Shown piece by piece: positions 7,736 through 16,543 of a stretch of DNA of 64,000 nt (the first letter of the stretch is position 1; each line of letters starts with the position of its first letter). The position numbers were made by a program, and so were the translations under genes. Below the pieces are notes generated by a model that saw only the letters and a program-made list of their open reading frames with translations, was not told where the DNA came from and did no database searches. The DNA comes from JAVBWI01 sp036677445. Its GTDB lineage: Bacteria > Bacillota > Clostridia > Christensenellales > CAG-138. The stretch lies in the NCBI GenBank assembly GCA_036677445.1, contig JAVBWI010000017.1, positions 248,001-312,000 on the forward strand. The letters are read 5' to 3'.

Positions 7736-9805
7736 CTAGGCACCGCCTCCCGTACCGGGCGTTACGTTATTTGCCGCATCCGGTGCCGCGCCGGGCTGCG
7801 TGCCCGTATCCGGCGGGGTATTGCCCTCTGACCGTTCGCCAGCGGGGCGCTGCGGGCGCCTGCCCGTTGTGCCGCCGCCCATACCGCCGTTTCCGGCGAG
7901 CGCGAATGTGGTCACGGTATCCTCCACGGTCACTTCCTGCACGGCGGCGCCGTCCACGGCGATAAAATAGGTCGCGCCCACCTCCAGCACGGGGGAACTG
8001 AACACCACGTTCTGGTATGCCTTGGGTACTGTGAAGGAGGCGACGATGTTTCCGGTTTCGTCTTTCAGCGTTACGGTGCTGCCAGCTGTCTGTGCCGCAG
8101 GGAGATTGCCCGCGATACAAACCTGTGTGGAGCCGGAGGAGGGAGCCATCGCCATGCCGGCGCTGCCGGCGGCGATGAGCGTGCCGCCGCTGATCTCCAA
8201 TACGCCGTTGTAATCCAGCGGGGCGTTGCCGTTGTTTTCCGGGCCGCTTACAAATATCGTACCGCCGGTGATATAGCCGGAGCCGTTTGTATCCAGCCCG
8301 TCGCCGGAGGCGTTGATGTTTACGGTGCCGCCGCTGATGGTGAAGCTTGCGCCCTCCATCGAGGCAAAGCTGTCCCGCCCGCCCATTTTGCCGGAGGAGT
8401 CGTTGCCGCCCGCGACGTTGATGCCGTCGTCGGAGGAGACCACGCTTATTTCACCGCCGGAAATATTGATGAGCGTGCCCTCAATGCCCTCATAGCACTT
8501 TGCAATGTCGATGGTACCGGCGGAAATTGTCACGGAGTTATCCGCGTGGATACCGTCGTCGCCTGTGGAAATGTTAAACGTACCGCCTGCAATAGCGACG
8601 CCGCCGTTGGAATGCACCGCGTCGTCCGCGCTGTCTATATGGAAGACGCCGCCCAATATGTTGATATAAGAGTCCGCCTTGAGCGCCTTGAAGCTGGCTG
8701 CGGTATCCGTCGTTTTATCCTCAGACGCTGCCGTATCCTCAGCGGCATTCGCAGGTGCTGTTCCGTCTGCGGGGGCTGCTCCATTCTGCATCGCGCCGCC
8801 GGGGCCGCCCCGACCCATTTTGCCCCAGCCGCTGCCGGATTGTGCGGGGGTATTGGCTGCGCCGCCGCCCGCGGTAATGTCAAACCTGCCGTCCTCTATA
8901 TACAGCTCCGTTTCGGCCTGCAGGCCGTCCGCGCCCGCGGCGATGTCGAAACTGCCGTTTGCGATGGCGATGAAGCCCTTGCCCGCGTCCGTATCGTTGC
9001 TGGATTTGATGCCGTCGCCGCCCGCGTCAATGGTAACGTCCGCCGTAACGACGGCGACCATATCCTTGCCCACGATGCCGTCGTCCGCGGCGGTCAGGTT
9101 CAGCGTGCCTTCGATAATCTTGATATCGTCGTTGCCCGTGATGGCGTCCTTGTAGTTTGCGGTCACATGGAGCGTACCCGTGCCGTTGATGACGAGGTCG
9201 TCCTTGCTGAATATTGCCGCCGTCGGCTCCTCGTCCTTGGTATCGTAATATTCATAGGTGTAGCTTGCGCCGTCCGCAAGCGTGTTTACCGTGCCGGGGG
9301 CGAGGGAGAGCGTCGTTTTATCCGCGTTCTTTATAAACAGCGGCGCGCCGTCCGCGCACGCGAGGCTTACGCCGTTTAATACGAGGCGCACTTCGTCGTT
9401 ATCCCCGGCGTCCACGAGTATCACGCCGTTCTCCAGCGAGCCGGAAAGCACATACGTGCCTGCGTTTTTGATATTCAGCACATTGCCGGAGGCTTCCGCG
9501 CCCTGCCCGCTCACGGTGTAGCCGGTGTCTTCCAGCGTAATTTCGGTGTACGTCCCGGCTGCCCAGTCGGTATAGCTGTCCGCTTCGCCGATATTGGCGC
9601 TTTCCATTGTGATGCTGCCCGTAGTGTAGGCGGCGGCCGTTTCTTTTTCCGCGGCTGCCGTCGCGGCGGGGGCGGGTTGCGCGGCTGTAGCCGCGGGGGA
9701 CTCATTCGCTGTACCTGTGCAGCTTGTAAGTACGAACGCGGTCAGCATGGCGAGGAACACCGCCATCCACCGTACCGTCTTGCTATATTCTTTCATTGAA
9801 ATCAT
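7736..9805 (-). CDS. Cthe_2159-type carbohydrate-binding repeat lipoprotein
   Basis: An exported protein of up to 689 residues. The lipobox LTSC near residue 29 predicts a lipid anchor. The body is a long run of right-handed beta-helix-like repeats (for example GDDGIHADNSVTISAGTIDI and SGGTVNINASGDGLDTNGSG), as in the Cthe_2159/DUF4353 family, whose founder binds acidic polysaccharide and calcium. The tail is Gly/Pro-rich and disordered. Two ATGs compete: 9805 lies only 2 nt from GGAG, while 9796 (MKEYSK) is 11 nt away; I cannot decide. It ends the operon begun by the VTC and DUF4956 genes, a grouping recurrent in Clostridia. Confidence 0.85.
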   Translation of the reverse strand: MISMKEYSKTVRWMAVFLAMLTAFVLTSCTGTANESPAATAAQPAPAATAAAEKETAAAYTTGSITMESANIGEADSYTDWAAGTYTEITLEDTGYTVSGQGAEASGNVLNIKNAGTYVLSGSLENGVILVDAGDNDEVRLVLNGVSLACADGAPLFIKNADKTTLSLAPGTVNTLADGASYTYEYYDTKDEEPTAAIFSKDDLVINGTGTLHVTANYKDAITGNDDIKIIEGTLNLTAADDGIVGKDMVAVVTADVTIDAGGDGIKSSNDTDAGKGFIAIANGSFDIAAGADGLQAETELYIEDGRFDITAGGGAANTPAQSGSGWGKMGRGGPGGAMQNGAAPADGTAPANAAEDTAASEDKTTDTAASFKALKADSYINILGGVFHIDSADDAVHSNGGVAIAGGTFNISTGDDGIHADNSVTISAGTIDIAKCYEGIEGTLINISGGEISVVSSDDGINVAGGNDSSGKMGGRDSFASMEGASFTISGGTVNINASGDGLDTNGSGYITGGTIFVSGPENNGNAPLDYNGVLEISGGTLIAAGSAGMAMAPSSGSTQVCIAGNLPAAQTAGSTVTLKDETGNIVASFTVPKAYQNVVFSSPVLEVGATYFIAVDGAAVQEVTVEDTVTTFALAGNGGMGGGTTGRRPQRPAGERSEGNTPPDTGTQPGAAPDAANNVTPGTGGGA

Positions 9806-9959
9806 CGCTCCTTATTCTTGATGCAAATTCCATTGCTGTTTTTCATTTGCAGGGACGTTTGCCGTACGCCTGTCCCGGCCGCTGCAATTCACACGTGGGA
9901 TTAGGAATATCGCCCCTTTGGCGGAGGTTGGAGGCGGAGGCTCCAACAGACCCGCCGCA

Positions 9960-10628
9960 TTAAAGTTCTTCCTTCGCGGCTTTACGCCCGCATACGATGG
10001 TCAGGTTGCCGTTGCGGCACCGCAGGTCGTCGATAAACGCTTTTTCCTTCGTCATATCCTTAAGCCGCACGGTGTACCTTAGCTCGTACATGCTGCCAAG
10101 ATTGACGGTCTTAACGCGCTCCAGCGTCGTTTGGGTGGTGTATGCGGCGAACAGGTCGTCAAATACATCGGTATAATCGAGGTTCTCGGGTATGGTGATG
10201 CGCAGTTCCTTTTCATTCTCCGGCTGCTCTCCGAAGCGGGTGGAGGAAAGCAGCAGCATGACGAGGCAAATGATTGCGGTAACGGCCGCCGCGAAGGTGA
10301 TGTAGCCCATGCTGGTCGCGATGCCGACGGCCATTGCGAAAAATATCGCGATGATCTCTTTGGAACTACCGGGCACCGACCGGAACCGCACCAGGCTGAA
10401 AGCGCCGAGCACCGCCACGCCCGTGCCGAGGTTGCCGTTGACCATCATGATGACTACCTGCACCAGTACCGGCAGTAGCGTAAGCGTAATGGCAAAATTC
10501 TTTGTGCAGTCGCCCCTGCGCAGATATACAAACGCTATGATAAGTCCAAGCGCAAGCGACGCTGCGGTACAAAGCAATGCCGACCCGATACTAAGTGTTG
10601 CCGCATCCGTCAAAACGGTTTCAAACAC
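9960..10628 (-). CDS. DUF4956 membrane protein
   Basis: A 222-residue protein with four predicted membrane helices in the first 130 residues and a soluble C-terminal domain of about 80. The segment GTGVAVLGAFSLVRFRSVPG, including the FSLVRFRS motif, is diagnostic of DUF4956. The start is a GTG overlapping the last 8 nt of the VTC gene upstream, so translation is probably coupled. The family has no proven reaction; its steady pairing with VTC-fold proteins suggests it is the membrane partner or channel of a polyanion synthase. Confidence 0.9.
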   Translation of the reverse strand: MFETVLTDAATLSIGSALLCTAASLALGLIIAFVYLRRGDCTKNFAITLTLLPVLVQVVIMMVNGNLGTGVAVLGAFSLVRFRSVPGSSKEIIAIFFAMAVGIATSMGYITFAAAVTAIICLVMLLLSSTRFGEQPENEKELRITIPENLDYTDVFDDLFAAYTTQTTLERVKTVNLGSMYELRYTVRLKDMTKEKAFIDDLRCRNGNLTIVCGRKAAKEEL

Positions 10629-11331
10629 AGAGCTGTACGCTCCTTTCTTCCGAAATGGACGCTTTGTAAATGTTGCCGTATTTCAAAAACGATATGGGGT
10701 AGATCTGCAGCGCGCACAGGGCGTGTGTCAGCCACAGCGGCAGCGCGCCCGCCGCCTTGATCTCCAACAGGTGATAGCCGTCCTGCAGCAGCGGTTCGCC
10801 CCAATCGCCCGCGCTTAACCGGAGGGCGCCAATGCGGCTGCGTATGTTGGTATCGAATGTGATGCGCAGTTCGCGATCGTCGCGGCCGGTATACGCCTCG
10901 CGTTCATAAGCGAGGTACAGCTTGGGAACGGGGGCGTAGAAGCGGAGGAAATAATCCAGCTCGTGGAGTATCTGGCCGTCCCTGCCTTCGTGGCGGCCGG
11001 TTTTTAAGTATTGCTCCGCGTCACGCAGCGGGAGGGATACGCGGCGTTTGTAGACCACGCCGTCGTATTTTTTCTTAAGCTCCAGAAACACCTTGTCGTC
11101 CGGCTTGGGGGTGCCGTAGCTTCTAAGCCGCAGCTTTTCCTTGTAAACTGGTTTTTCGATGGAGTTGCGTACCAGCGCCGAATCCGGGGTATCGAAATAG
11201 ACGTTGCAAATGGTATACCGGCCGAACGCGTCCGGTGTAATATCCAACCGTATGCGCGTAAGCAGCGCGCGGCAGGCCGCATCGTCGAGCAGATACTTTG
11301 TTTCCACCCGCTGGAACACGTTTTTTGCCAT
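10621..11331 (-). CDS. VTC-domain polyphosphate polymerase-like protein
   Basis: A 236-residue cytoplasmic protein with the triphosphate-tunnel VTC fold. RVETKYLLD near the N-terminus, CNVYFDTPD, KLRLRSYG, FLELKKKYDGVVYKRR and LRITFDTNIRSR carry the Lys/Arg/Glu residues that line the tunnel in yeast Vtc4. It probably makes polyphosphate or acts on a related phosphate-rich substrate. A GGGGGTG site lies before the ATG. It is the first gene of the operon, from a good promoter at 11414-11442. Confidence 0.9.
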   Translation of the reverse strand: MAKNVFQRVETKYLLDDAACRALLTRIRLDITPDAFGRYTICNVYFDTPDSALVRNSIEKPVYKEKLRLRSYGTPKPDDKVFLELKKKYDGVVYKRRVSLPLRDAEQYLKTGRHEGRDGQILHELDYFLRFYAPVPKLYLAYEREAYTGRDDRELRITFDTNIRSRIGALRLSAGDWGEPLLQDGYHLLEIKAAGALPLWLTHALCALQIYPISFLKYGNIYKASISEERSVQLCV

Positions 11332-11413
11332 TGCTCTTTCACCCCCTGGGTTTTTTTTGATACGGGTATTAAACCAGGGCGGTATGGCATGGCAATGTTT
11401 GCTTTATGTCAGA

Positions 11414-11442
11414 AGAATAGAAGAATGTGGCAGAAAAATCAA
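11414..11442 (-). promoter_or_regulatory. Predicted sigma-A promoter of the VTC operon
   Basis: On the minus strand, TTGATT (11442-11437) and TATTCT (11419-11414) are separated by 17 nt, upstream of the VTC gene. Inferred from consensus only. Confidence 0.6.
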
Positions 11443-11988
11443 GGGCGTGTAAAGGGAAAATCGTGCGCGCTTTGCTCTTACACATCACAGCCACAGAATA
11501 AAAAGCAACAATTATTGATGTAACCCTTTTCTCGTTATCCAAAATAGCTTCTTTGTACGAAATAAACATTTTGCGTCGGCCTTTACCAAGTAATTACGGA
11601 TAAAAATTTGGCTGTGTACGGCCAGTCCAAATTTCGTAGAGTCGGAGGCGAGCGCGCCCGGTGGGCGAATAAGCGAGCCGAAAGACCAATGAGTTAGGGA
11701 GTGCTAGGCAGCGCCACCGGCGCAACGCCGCACGACCATAACGAACTGCAAGGGCGGGGCGGAAACATACAATGCAAATAAGCCAGTAAAGGAAGCCGTA
11801 TTCAGTGCAACTGATGCAACAATGCCTACCTCATATCCATCGGATGTCAAGCAACTGGCGAAGCGCGGCTCTTCATAAAATTCCACCAAAAAGACTTGCG
11901 CAAAGCCGCCGGATGATACAATATGAACGGAGCGGCATAAGACCGTAGGTCAGGCAAGGAATCCATATTACCCGAAAAAGGAGACAGT
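11443..11988. other. Intergenic region, degraded repeat-like sequence
   Basis: No gene is convincing here. A 61-codon minus-strand frame at 11704-11889 has no ribosome site. The stretch GCCGCACGACCATAA near 11729 resembles GCCGCGCGACCATAA near 18587 at the edge of a palindromic repeat, so part of this segment is probably decayed repeat. The DUF362 gene begins 8 nt after an AAGGAG site. Confidence 0.35.
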
Positions 11989-13134
11989 ATGAGTAAACAC
12001 GCCACCGCACTGGTACGTTGCGCCTCTTACGATCACAACGACGTACAGCCGGCCCTGGATCAGGCGCTTGCGCTCATCGGCGGGCTAAGCTGGGTGCAAA
12101 AGGGCATGCGCATCGTCGTCAAGCCCAACCTGTTGATGCGAAAGCACCCGGATTCGGCGGCCACCACCCATCCGGCCCTGATGGAAGCGCTTATCACCCG
12201 CCTGTTGGAAAAGGGCGCGCAGGTCATAATCGGCGAAAGCCCCGGCGGCCCGTTTTCGGAATTCTGGCTCAGGACGGTCTATGAAGGCACGCAGATGACG
12301 CGCCTTGTTCGCGAGGGCGTTACGCTCAATTACGATACTGCCGTGCTCTCTGTACCCAACCCGCAAGGCAGCGTACTCAAAACGGTGGAGGTCGCAAAGT
12401 GCATCATGGATGCCGACGCCGTCATTTCTTTCGCCAAGCTCAAGACGCACACCTTCATGCAGTATACCGGCGCGGTCAAAAACCTGTTCGGCGTTGTGCC
12501 GGGCACGGTGAAGGCGGAATACCACCAGCGCATGGCCGACCCGGATCGCTTTGCGCGGATGCTGGTGGATATAGCGGAATTTGTGCAGCCGCGGCTTTCC
12601 ATCATCGACGCGGTCGTCGGCATGGAAGGCAACGGGCCTTCGGGCGGAAACCCGCGGCATGTGGGGGCAATCATCGCTTCGACCAGCCCCCACTATGCGG
12701 ATCTCGTCGGTACGGCGCTGATGGGCCTGGACCCGCGCGAAGCGCCCACGCTCAAGGACGCCATTGACCGCGGCCTTTGCCCGGCTTCGGTAAAGGATAT
12801 CGGCCTGCTTGGCGAAAACGTGGAATCATTGGCGGTACCGGATTACAAAATGCCGGATCATGTCCGTCGGGAATTCAAGTTCGGCGCAAAACTATTCCGC
12901 ATGATTTTCCAGAGCGACCCCGTTGTGAATAAAAGCATTTGCGTGGGTTGCGCCGAATGCTTCCGGGCCTGCCCGCCCAAAGCCATCCGTATGGTGGAAA
13001 AGGCTCCGCAGTTCGACCGCAAAGCCTGTATCCACTGCTTTTGCTGTCAGGAGCTTTGCCCGCAAACGGCCATTACTCTGCAACGGGGAAGGCTGGCAAG
13101 GTGGCTGCAGAAATCATCTGGGCAGGATAAGTAA
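11989..13134 (+). CDS. DUF362 protein with C-terminal 2x[4Fe-4S] ferredoxin domain
   Basis: A 381-residue cytoplasmic iron-sulfur protein. Residues about 30-270 match DUF362 (KPNLLMRKHPDSAATTHP, ISFAKLKTHTFMQYTGAVKN, VVGMEGNGPSGG). Residues about 308-365 hold two classical clusters, CVGCAECFRACP and CIHCFCCQELCP. DUF362 proteins are widespread in anaerobes and believed to be redox proteins, with no agreed reaction. An AAGGAG site precedes the ATG. It stands upstream of two QueG-like iron-sulfur proteins and may share electrons with them. Confidence 0.92.
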   Translation: MSKHATALVRCASYDHNDVQPALDQALALIGGLSWVQKGMRIVVKPNLLMRKHPDSAATTHPALMEALITRLLEKGAQVIIGESPGGPFSEFWLRTVYEGTQMTRLVREGVTLNYDTAVLSVPNPQGSVLKTVEVAKCIMDADAVISFAKLKTHTFMQYTGAVKNLFGVVPGTVKAEYHQRMADPDRFARMLVDIAEFVQPRLSIIDAVVGMEGNGPSGGNPRHVGAIIASTSPHYADLVGTALMGLDPREAPTLKDAIDRGLCPASVKDIGLLGENVESLAVPDYKMPDHVRREFKFGAKLFRMIFQSDPVVNKSICVGCAECFRACPPKAIRMVEKAPQFDRKACIHCFCCQELCPQTAITLQRGRLARWLQKSSGQDK

Positions 13135-13164
13135 AAAATCGACAGGGTATCCGGAGGAAAATGC

Positions 13165-13189
13165 AAGGCCGTGCGGATGCATGGCTTTT
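13165..13189. repeat. Left copy of a 25-nt direct repeat
   Basis: The sequence AAGGCCGTGCGG then ATGCATGGCTTTT forms a weak terminator-like hairpin (GCCGTGC/GCATGGC) after the DUF362 gene. It recurs at 13358-13382 with one difference and brackets module E copy 2. Confidence 0.65.
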
Positions 13190-13357
13190 AGCTTATCGGC
13201 AAACACTCCATGAGGGTGTGGGGGATTCGAGAATCGCCCAAATTTAATCCAATTTGACGACATGCGCGTCAAATTGGCGGAAAAAATGCCGCCATGGCGG
13301 CATTTTAACCCACAGAAAACCCATCGGCAAAGTCCTACGGACTTTGCCGATGGCCTG
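13190..13357. repeat. Three-hairpin module (E type), copy 2
   Basis: This 168-nt intergenic segment has H1 CCAATTTGACG/CGTCAAATTGG (13249-13277), H2 AAAATGCCGCC/GGCGGCATTTT (13283-13306) and H3 CCATCGGCAAAGTCC/GGACTTTGCCGATGG with loop TAC (13321-13353). Compared with copy 1 at 5057-5222, H3 differs at bases that stay paired, as expected if structure is kept. Confidence 0.7.
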
Positions 13358-13382
13358 AAGGCCGTGCGGATGCACGGCTTTT
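13358..13382. repeat. Right copy of the 25-nt direct repeat
   Basis: AAGGCCGTGCGG then ATGCACGGCTTTTT makes a better terminator (GCCGTGC/GCACGGC plus a T run) than its left partner. One of the two probably terminates the DUF362 transcript. Confidence 0.65.
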
Positions 13383-13516
13383 TGCATTCTGCGTTGCGTG
13401 TGTTTGTCATACACTGTAAACCAAGGGGAGTCGGCGCACTGCGTATGCGCCGCCTTCGGGTGCGGCCGCGGCGACTCGCGGCCCGCCCGCCCAACAACCT
13501 GCATAAGGAGGCCGCC

Positions 13517-14206
13517 ATGGAGCTTACGACGCAATCCGCGGAGCAGGCCGTTAAGCAGATGCTGCTGAATATGGGCGCGGACGCTTGCGGCATCGCGAAT
13601 ATCGATCGGTTTACCTCCTGCGCAAAAGGGTTTCATCCTACGGACATATACCCAGCCTGCCGTTCGGTGGTGGTGTTTTTAAAGCGCCTGCCGTGGGGCA
13701 TGCTGATGGCCGACCCGCGCATCGTGTATCGACAGGCGGTGGTGTTTACCAATTTGGAACTGGACCGCATCGCCCTTGCCGCCAGCCTTGCCATGGAGCA
13801 GTTCGGCGGCGAAGCCGTAGCCGTTCCCTCCGAGATGCCGTATCTTTACTGGGATCCGGAATTGATGGAGGCGCGGGGCGTCATATCGCTCCGGCGCGCG
13901 GCGGTGTTTGCCGGGCTGGGGCAGGCGGGCAAGAATTTGATATTGATCAGCCCGCAGTTGGGTACCATGGTCAATATCGGCGCCATACTCACCAACCTGG
14001 ACCTTCGCTCGGATCCCTACGCCGTCAACCTTTGCATTCCGGAATGCAGGCTGTGTATCGACTCCTGCCCGCCGCGGGCGCTCGACGGCGGCAGGCTCGA
14101 CGCGAAAAAGTGCCGCTCCTATTCCATAGGCTACACGCCAGGCGGCTTTGAAGCATGCACCTGCAACCGCTGCCGTACGGTTTGCCCGGTAGCGCTGGGG
14201 GAATAG
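13517..14206 (+). CDS. Short QueG-like iron-sulfur protein (paralogue 1)
   Basis: A 229-residue protein resembling the catalytic core of epoxyqueuosine reductase and its reductive-dehalogenase relatives, but far shorter than QueG (about 380). It has ADACGIANIDRF, CRSVVVFLKR and AGLGQAGKNLILISPQ, then Fe-S ligands CIPECRLCIDSCP and CTCNRCRTVCP. The HEAT-like C-terminus of QueG is absent, so queuosine synthesis is doubtful; a B12/Fe-S reductase or an electron carrier is possible. The ATG at 13517 has AAGGAGG 6 nt upstream; an in-frame start at 13262 would run through the repeats. It is a close paralogue of the gene at 15538. Confidence 0.85.
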   Translation: MELTTQSAEQAVKQMLLNMGADACGIANIDRFTSCAKGFHPTDIYPACRSVVVFLKRLPWGMLMADPRIVYRQAVVFTNLELDRIALAASLAMEQFGGEAVAVPSEMPYLYWDPELMEARGVISLRRAAVFAGLGQAGKNLILISPQLGTMVNIGAILTNLDLRSDPYAVNLCIPECRLCIDSCPPRALDGGRLDAKKCRSYSIGYTPGGFEACTCNRCRTVCPVALGE

Positions 14207-14216
14207 CGCTTCGCTT

Positions 14217-14440
14217 TCGAAAAAGCGGCGATTTCTCGCCGCTTTTTCGAGGTTCACCGCGCAAATTGCCGCTCGGTTTTCTGCTTCGCAGAAAGCCTGT
14301 CGCGTCAACTTACGCTTCGAGGTGTCATTTTGCACCGCACAGGCACCCGAATGGTACATTCGGGTATTCTGCAAGGAATGTTGTGCGGCTTATAGCCGCA
14401 CAACCAATCGCCTGCAAAATGACGGATTGGAAGCCTCCGG
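14217..14440 (+). repeat. Modular hairpin element, A type, copy 1
   Basis: It begins 10 nt after the stop with a 15-bp palindrome (TCGAAAAAGCGGCGA/TCGCCGCTTTTTCGA). A middle domain follows with outer pairing near GCGCAAATTG/CAACTTACGC and inner TTTTCTGC/GCAGAAA. The 3' hairpin GTCATTTTGCA (14324)/TGCAAAATGAC (14413) has an expanded loop holding a CCCGAATG hairpin and a TGTGCGGC/GCCGCACA hairpin. It ends in GGATTGGAAGCCTCCGG, the same ending as the B-type copy at 29422. Confidence 0.8.
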
Positions 14441-14508
14441 TTGTACAAACAAAATGCATTCTGCTCCTTCTGGAGATTTTTTGGCACCCCCAAGTGAGAG
14501 GGCCTCAG

Positions 14509-15393
14509 CTACAGCGGCTCCATTTCGTGCAGCAGCGCGAGGAACGCCGCAAGCGGAGGGGACATCCATTTGCTTTTGTGGCGCACCACCTGCGTAAAGA
14601 GCGTAAACGCGGGGCCGCGCCAGTCCAGCCGCACAAGTTTCCCTTCGGCCAGCTCCTGCTCCGCGGCGGTGACCGGCAGCAGCGTGACGCCCATGCCGTT
14701 TATGGCGAGCTGCTTGATGGTGAGCACGTTGCCCGTTTCGATTACGGACTGGGGCTTAATGGCAAAGCTTTGCAGCATGCCTTCGAACATCCGCCGGTAA
14801 CTGCAGCCCGGCTCCGTGAGTATCAGCGTTTTGCCGTTGAGGTCGGCAGGGTGGACAGGCCCGCTTGCTACGGCATCCCCCTCGCCCGAAAAGAGCGCCA
14901 TGGGCTCCGGATGGGAAAGTTCCACAGAATAGTCGGGCAGTTCGACCGGCTTTTCCAGCAGGAAGGCGATGTCGATGGTGTTTTCCCGTAAGGACGCATA
15001 AAATTCGCTGGTGCACCCGAATTTCAGCGCCAGTTCCACCTGCGGGTAACGTGCGCGGTAGGCCTTCAATATGCGCGGCAGGCGCGAAACGCATAACGAT
15101 TCCACCGTACCGATGGAAAGCGTCCCGCCGATTTCTTTTGCGCGCGCCACGCTGCGCCCTGCTTCCTCCGAAAGCCTTACGATCTGCCGCGCGAAGGGGA
15201 GCAGATCCCTGCCCGCGCCCGTGAGCGTGACGCTGTGCCCCAGCCGTTCAAAAAGCCGTACGTCCAGTTCCCGTTCCAACGACTGAATCTGCCCTGTGAT
15301 GGTGGATTGCGCATAGCTTAAGTCCTGCGCCGCCTGCGAAAAGCTTAGTAGCCGCGCCACGGCCAAAAATGCTTTGAGCTGCTTGATTTCCAT
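14509..15393 (-). CDS. LysR-family transcriptional regulator
   Basis: A 294-residue LysR regulator. The N-terminal winged helix covers residues 1-60 (FLAVARLLSFSQAAQDLSYA, TGQIQSLERELDVRLFER), followed by a linker helix and a substrate-binding domain from about 90 (GTLSIGTVESLCVSRLP). GGGAGG lies 7 nt before the ATG. It is divergent from the second QueG-like gene across 144 nt and likely controls that gene and itself. The inducer is unknown. Confidence 0.95.
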   Translation of the reverse strand: MEIKQLKAFLAVARLLSFSQAAQDLSYAQSTITGQIQSLERELDVRLFERLGHSVTLTGAGRDLLPFARQIVRLSEEAGRSVARAKEIGGTLSIGTVESLCVSRLPRILKAYRARYPQVELALKFGCTSEFYASLRENTIDIAFLLEKPVELPDYSVELSHPEPMALFSGEGDAVASGPVHPADLNGKTLILTEPGCSYRRMFEGMLQSFAIKPQSVIETGNVLTIKQLAINGMGVTLLPVTAAEQELAEGKLVRLDWRGPAFTLFTQVVRHKSKWMSPPLAAFLALLHEMEPL

Positions 15394-15537
15394 ATGCGCC
15401 TCCCGTTATCGGAGAATCCGATTGTTTGGTTCAGAACTATCCGTTGTACAATTCTTCCTGATCATGATACCATAAGCGAAAGTTTTTTATATAGCGTTTT
15501 TGCCGATCTGCTTGGAAAAACGAAGGAGGCTGCAACC

Positions 15538-16212
15538 ATGGAGCAAACCGTTAAAAGCAAGCTGCTCTCCCTTGGGGCGGACGCCTGTGGCATCGCCGCC
15601 GTCGGCCGCTTTGCGGATGCGCCGGCGGGCTTTCACCCCACGGATATTTTCCCCGCCTGCCGCAGCGTCGTGGTGTTCCTCAAACGGCAGCCGGCGGGCC
15701 TGACGCAGGTCAGCCCGCGTATCGTGTACTGCCACGCGAACAACCTTACCCTGGCCGAGGTGGATAGAATCACGCTTGCCGCCAGCCTTGCCATACAGGA
15801 TATGGGCGGTACCGCCGTGCCGCTGCCCTGCGACGGCCCTTACGAGTATTGGGATGCGGAGCGGACCGAGGGGCGGGGGCTGCTTTCCATGCGCCATGCC
15901 GCCGTACTTGCGGGATTGGGGCAGCTGGGCAAAAACACGCTGCTCATCCACCCGCAATTTGGCAATATGGTCAGCATCGGCACGATTCTTACAGACCTGC
16001 CGCTCAGCTCCGACCCGATGATGGATACGCTATGCGTCAAGGGCTGCCGCGCCTGCCTGAACGCCTGCCCGGTGCACGCGCTCGATGGCGTGAAAGCGGA
16101 TCAGAAGCTTTGCCGCGCCCATACCTATACCACAAACGCGCGCGGCTTTGACGTGTGCAATTGCAACAAGTGCAGGGTGGCATGTCCCCTTGCGCTGGGC
16201 ACCGGCGCGTAA
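15538..16212 (+). CDS. Short QueG-like iron-sulfur protein (paralogue 2)
   Basis: A 224-residue paralogue of the protein at 13517, sharing the same core: GADACGIAAVGRF, FPACRSVVVFLKR, AGLGQLGKNTLLIHPQ, then CVKGCRACLNACP and CNCNKCRVACP. It lacks the N- and C-terminal parts of full QueG. The ATG at 15538 has GGAGG 8 nt upstream; reading from 15394 would start within the LysR intergenic region. A possible promoter TTGTAC-18-TACCAT lies at 15444-15473. Being divergent from LysR, it is the probable target. Function as a B12- or flavin-linked reductase is inference. Confidence 0.85.
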   Translation: MEQTVKSKLLSLGADACGIAAVGRFADAPAGFHPTDIFPACRSVVVFLKRQPAGLTQVSPRIVYCHANNLTLAEVDRITLAASLAIQDMGGTAVPLPCDGPYEYWDAERTEGRGLLSMRHAAVLAGLGQLGKNTLLIHPQFGNMVSIGTILTDLPLSSDPMMDTLCVKGCRACLNACPVHALDGVKADQKLCRAHTYTTNARGFDVCNCNKCRVACPLALGTGA

Positions 16213-16324
16213 AAACAATATAAAAAACAAGTAAGAATATAAAAAGGCCTGCCGTCCAAAGGGATGAACGGGCCTTAGATTGTCGAAAACTTCAAGAGAG
16301 AACAGGCGGCAATTTTTGTGTAAT

Positions 16325-16479
16325 TAGAGGCTTTCAATCTGTCATTTTGCAGCGGCCTGTACGGTGAAAAATGACACCTTGAAGCGCATGTTGACGCGAC
16401 AGTTTTCCTGCGTGAGCAGGAAACCGAGCGGCAACATACGCGGTGAACCTCGAAAAAGTGGATGCATCCACTTTTTCGA
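16325..16479 (-). repeat. Modular hairpin element, A type, copy 2 (inverted)
   Basis: Read on the minus strand from 16479: palindrome TCGAAAAAGTGGAT/ATCCACTTTTTCGA, then GGTTCACCGCG and the middle domain with outer arms GTATGTTG and CAACATGC and inner TTTCCTGC/GCAGGAAA. The 3' hairpin is GTCATTTTTCA/TGCAAAATGAC, followed by AGATTGAAAGCCTC. The A-to-T change in one outer arm is matched by T-to-A in the other, relative to the copy at 17645. Confidence 0.8.
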
Positions 16480-16543
16480 CAAGCACAAGGGCCGCTCTGC
16501 GGCCCTGCAATCCGTAAAGCGGCCCCCGTTAGGAGGAGGAACA

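Noticed and set aside
11620..11730. A possible structured RNA or riboswitch upstream of the DUF362 gene
   Set aside because: I could not find a consistent fold or a known class, and it partly matches repeat debris seen near 18587.
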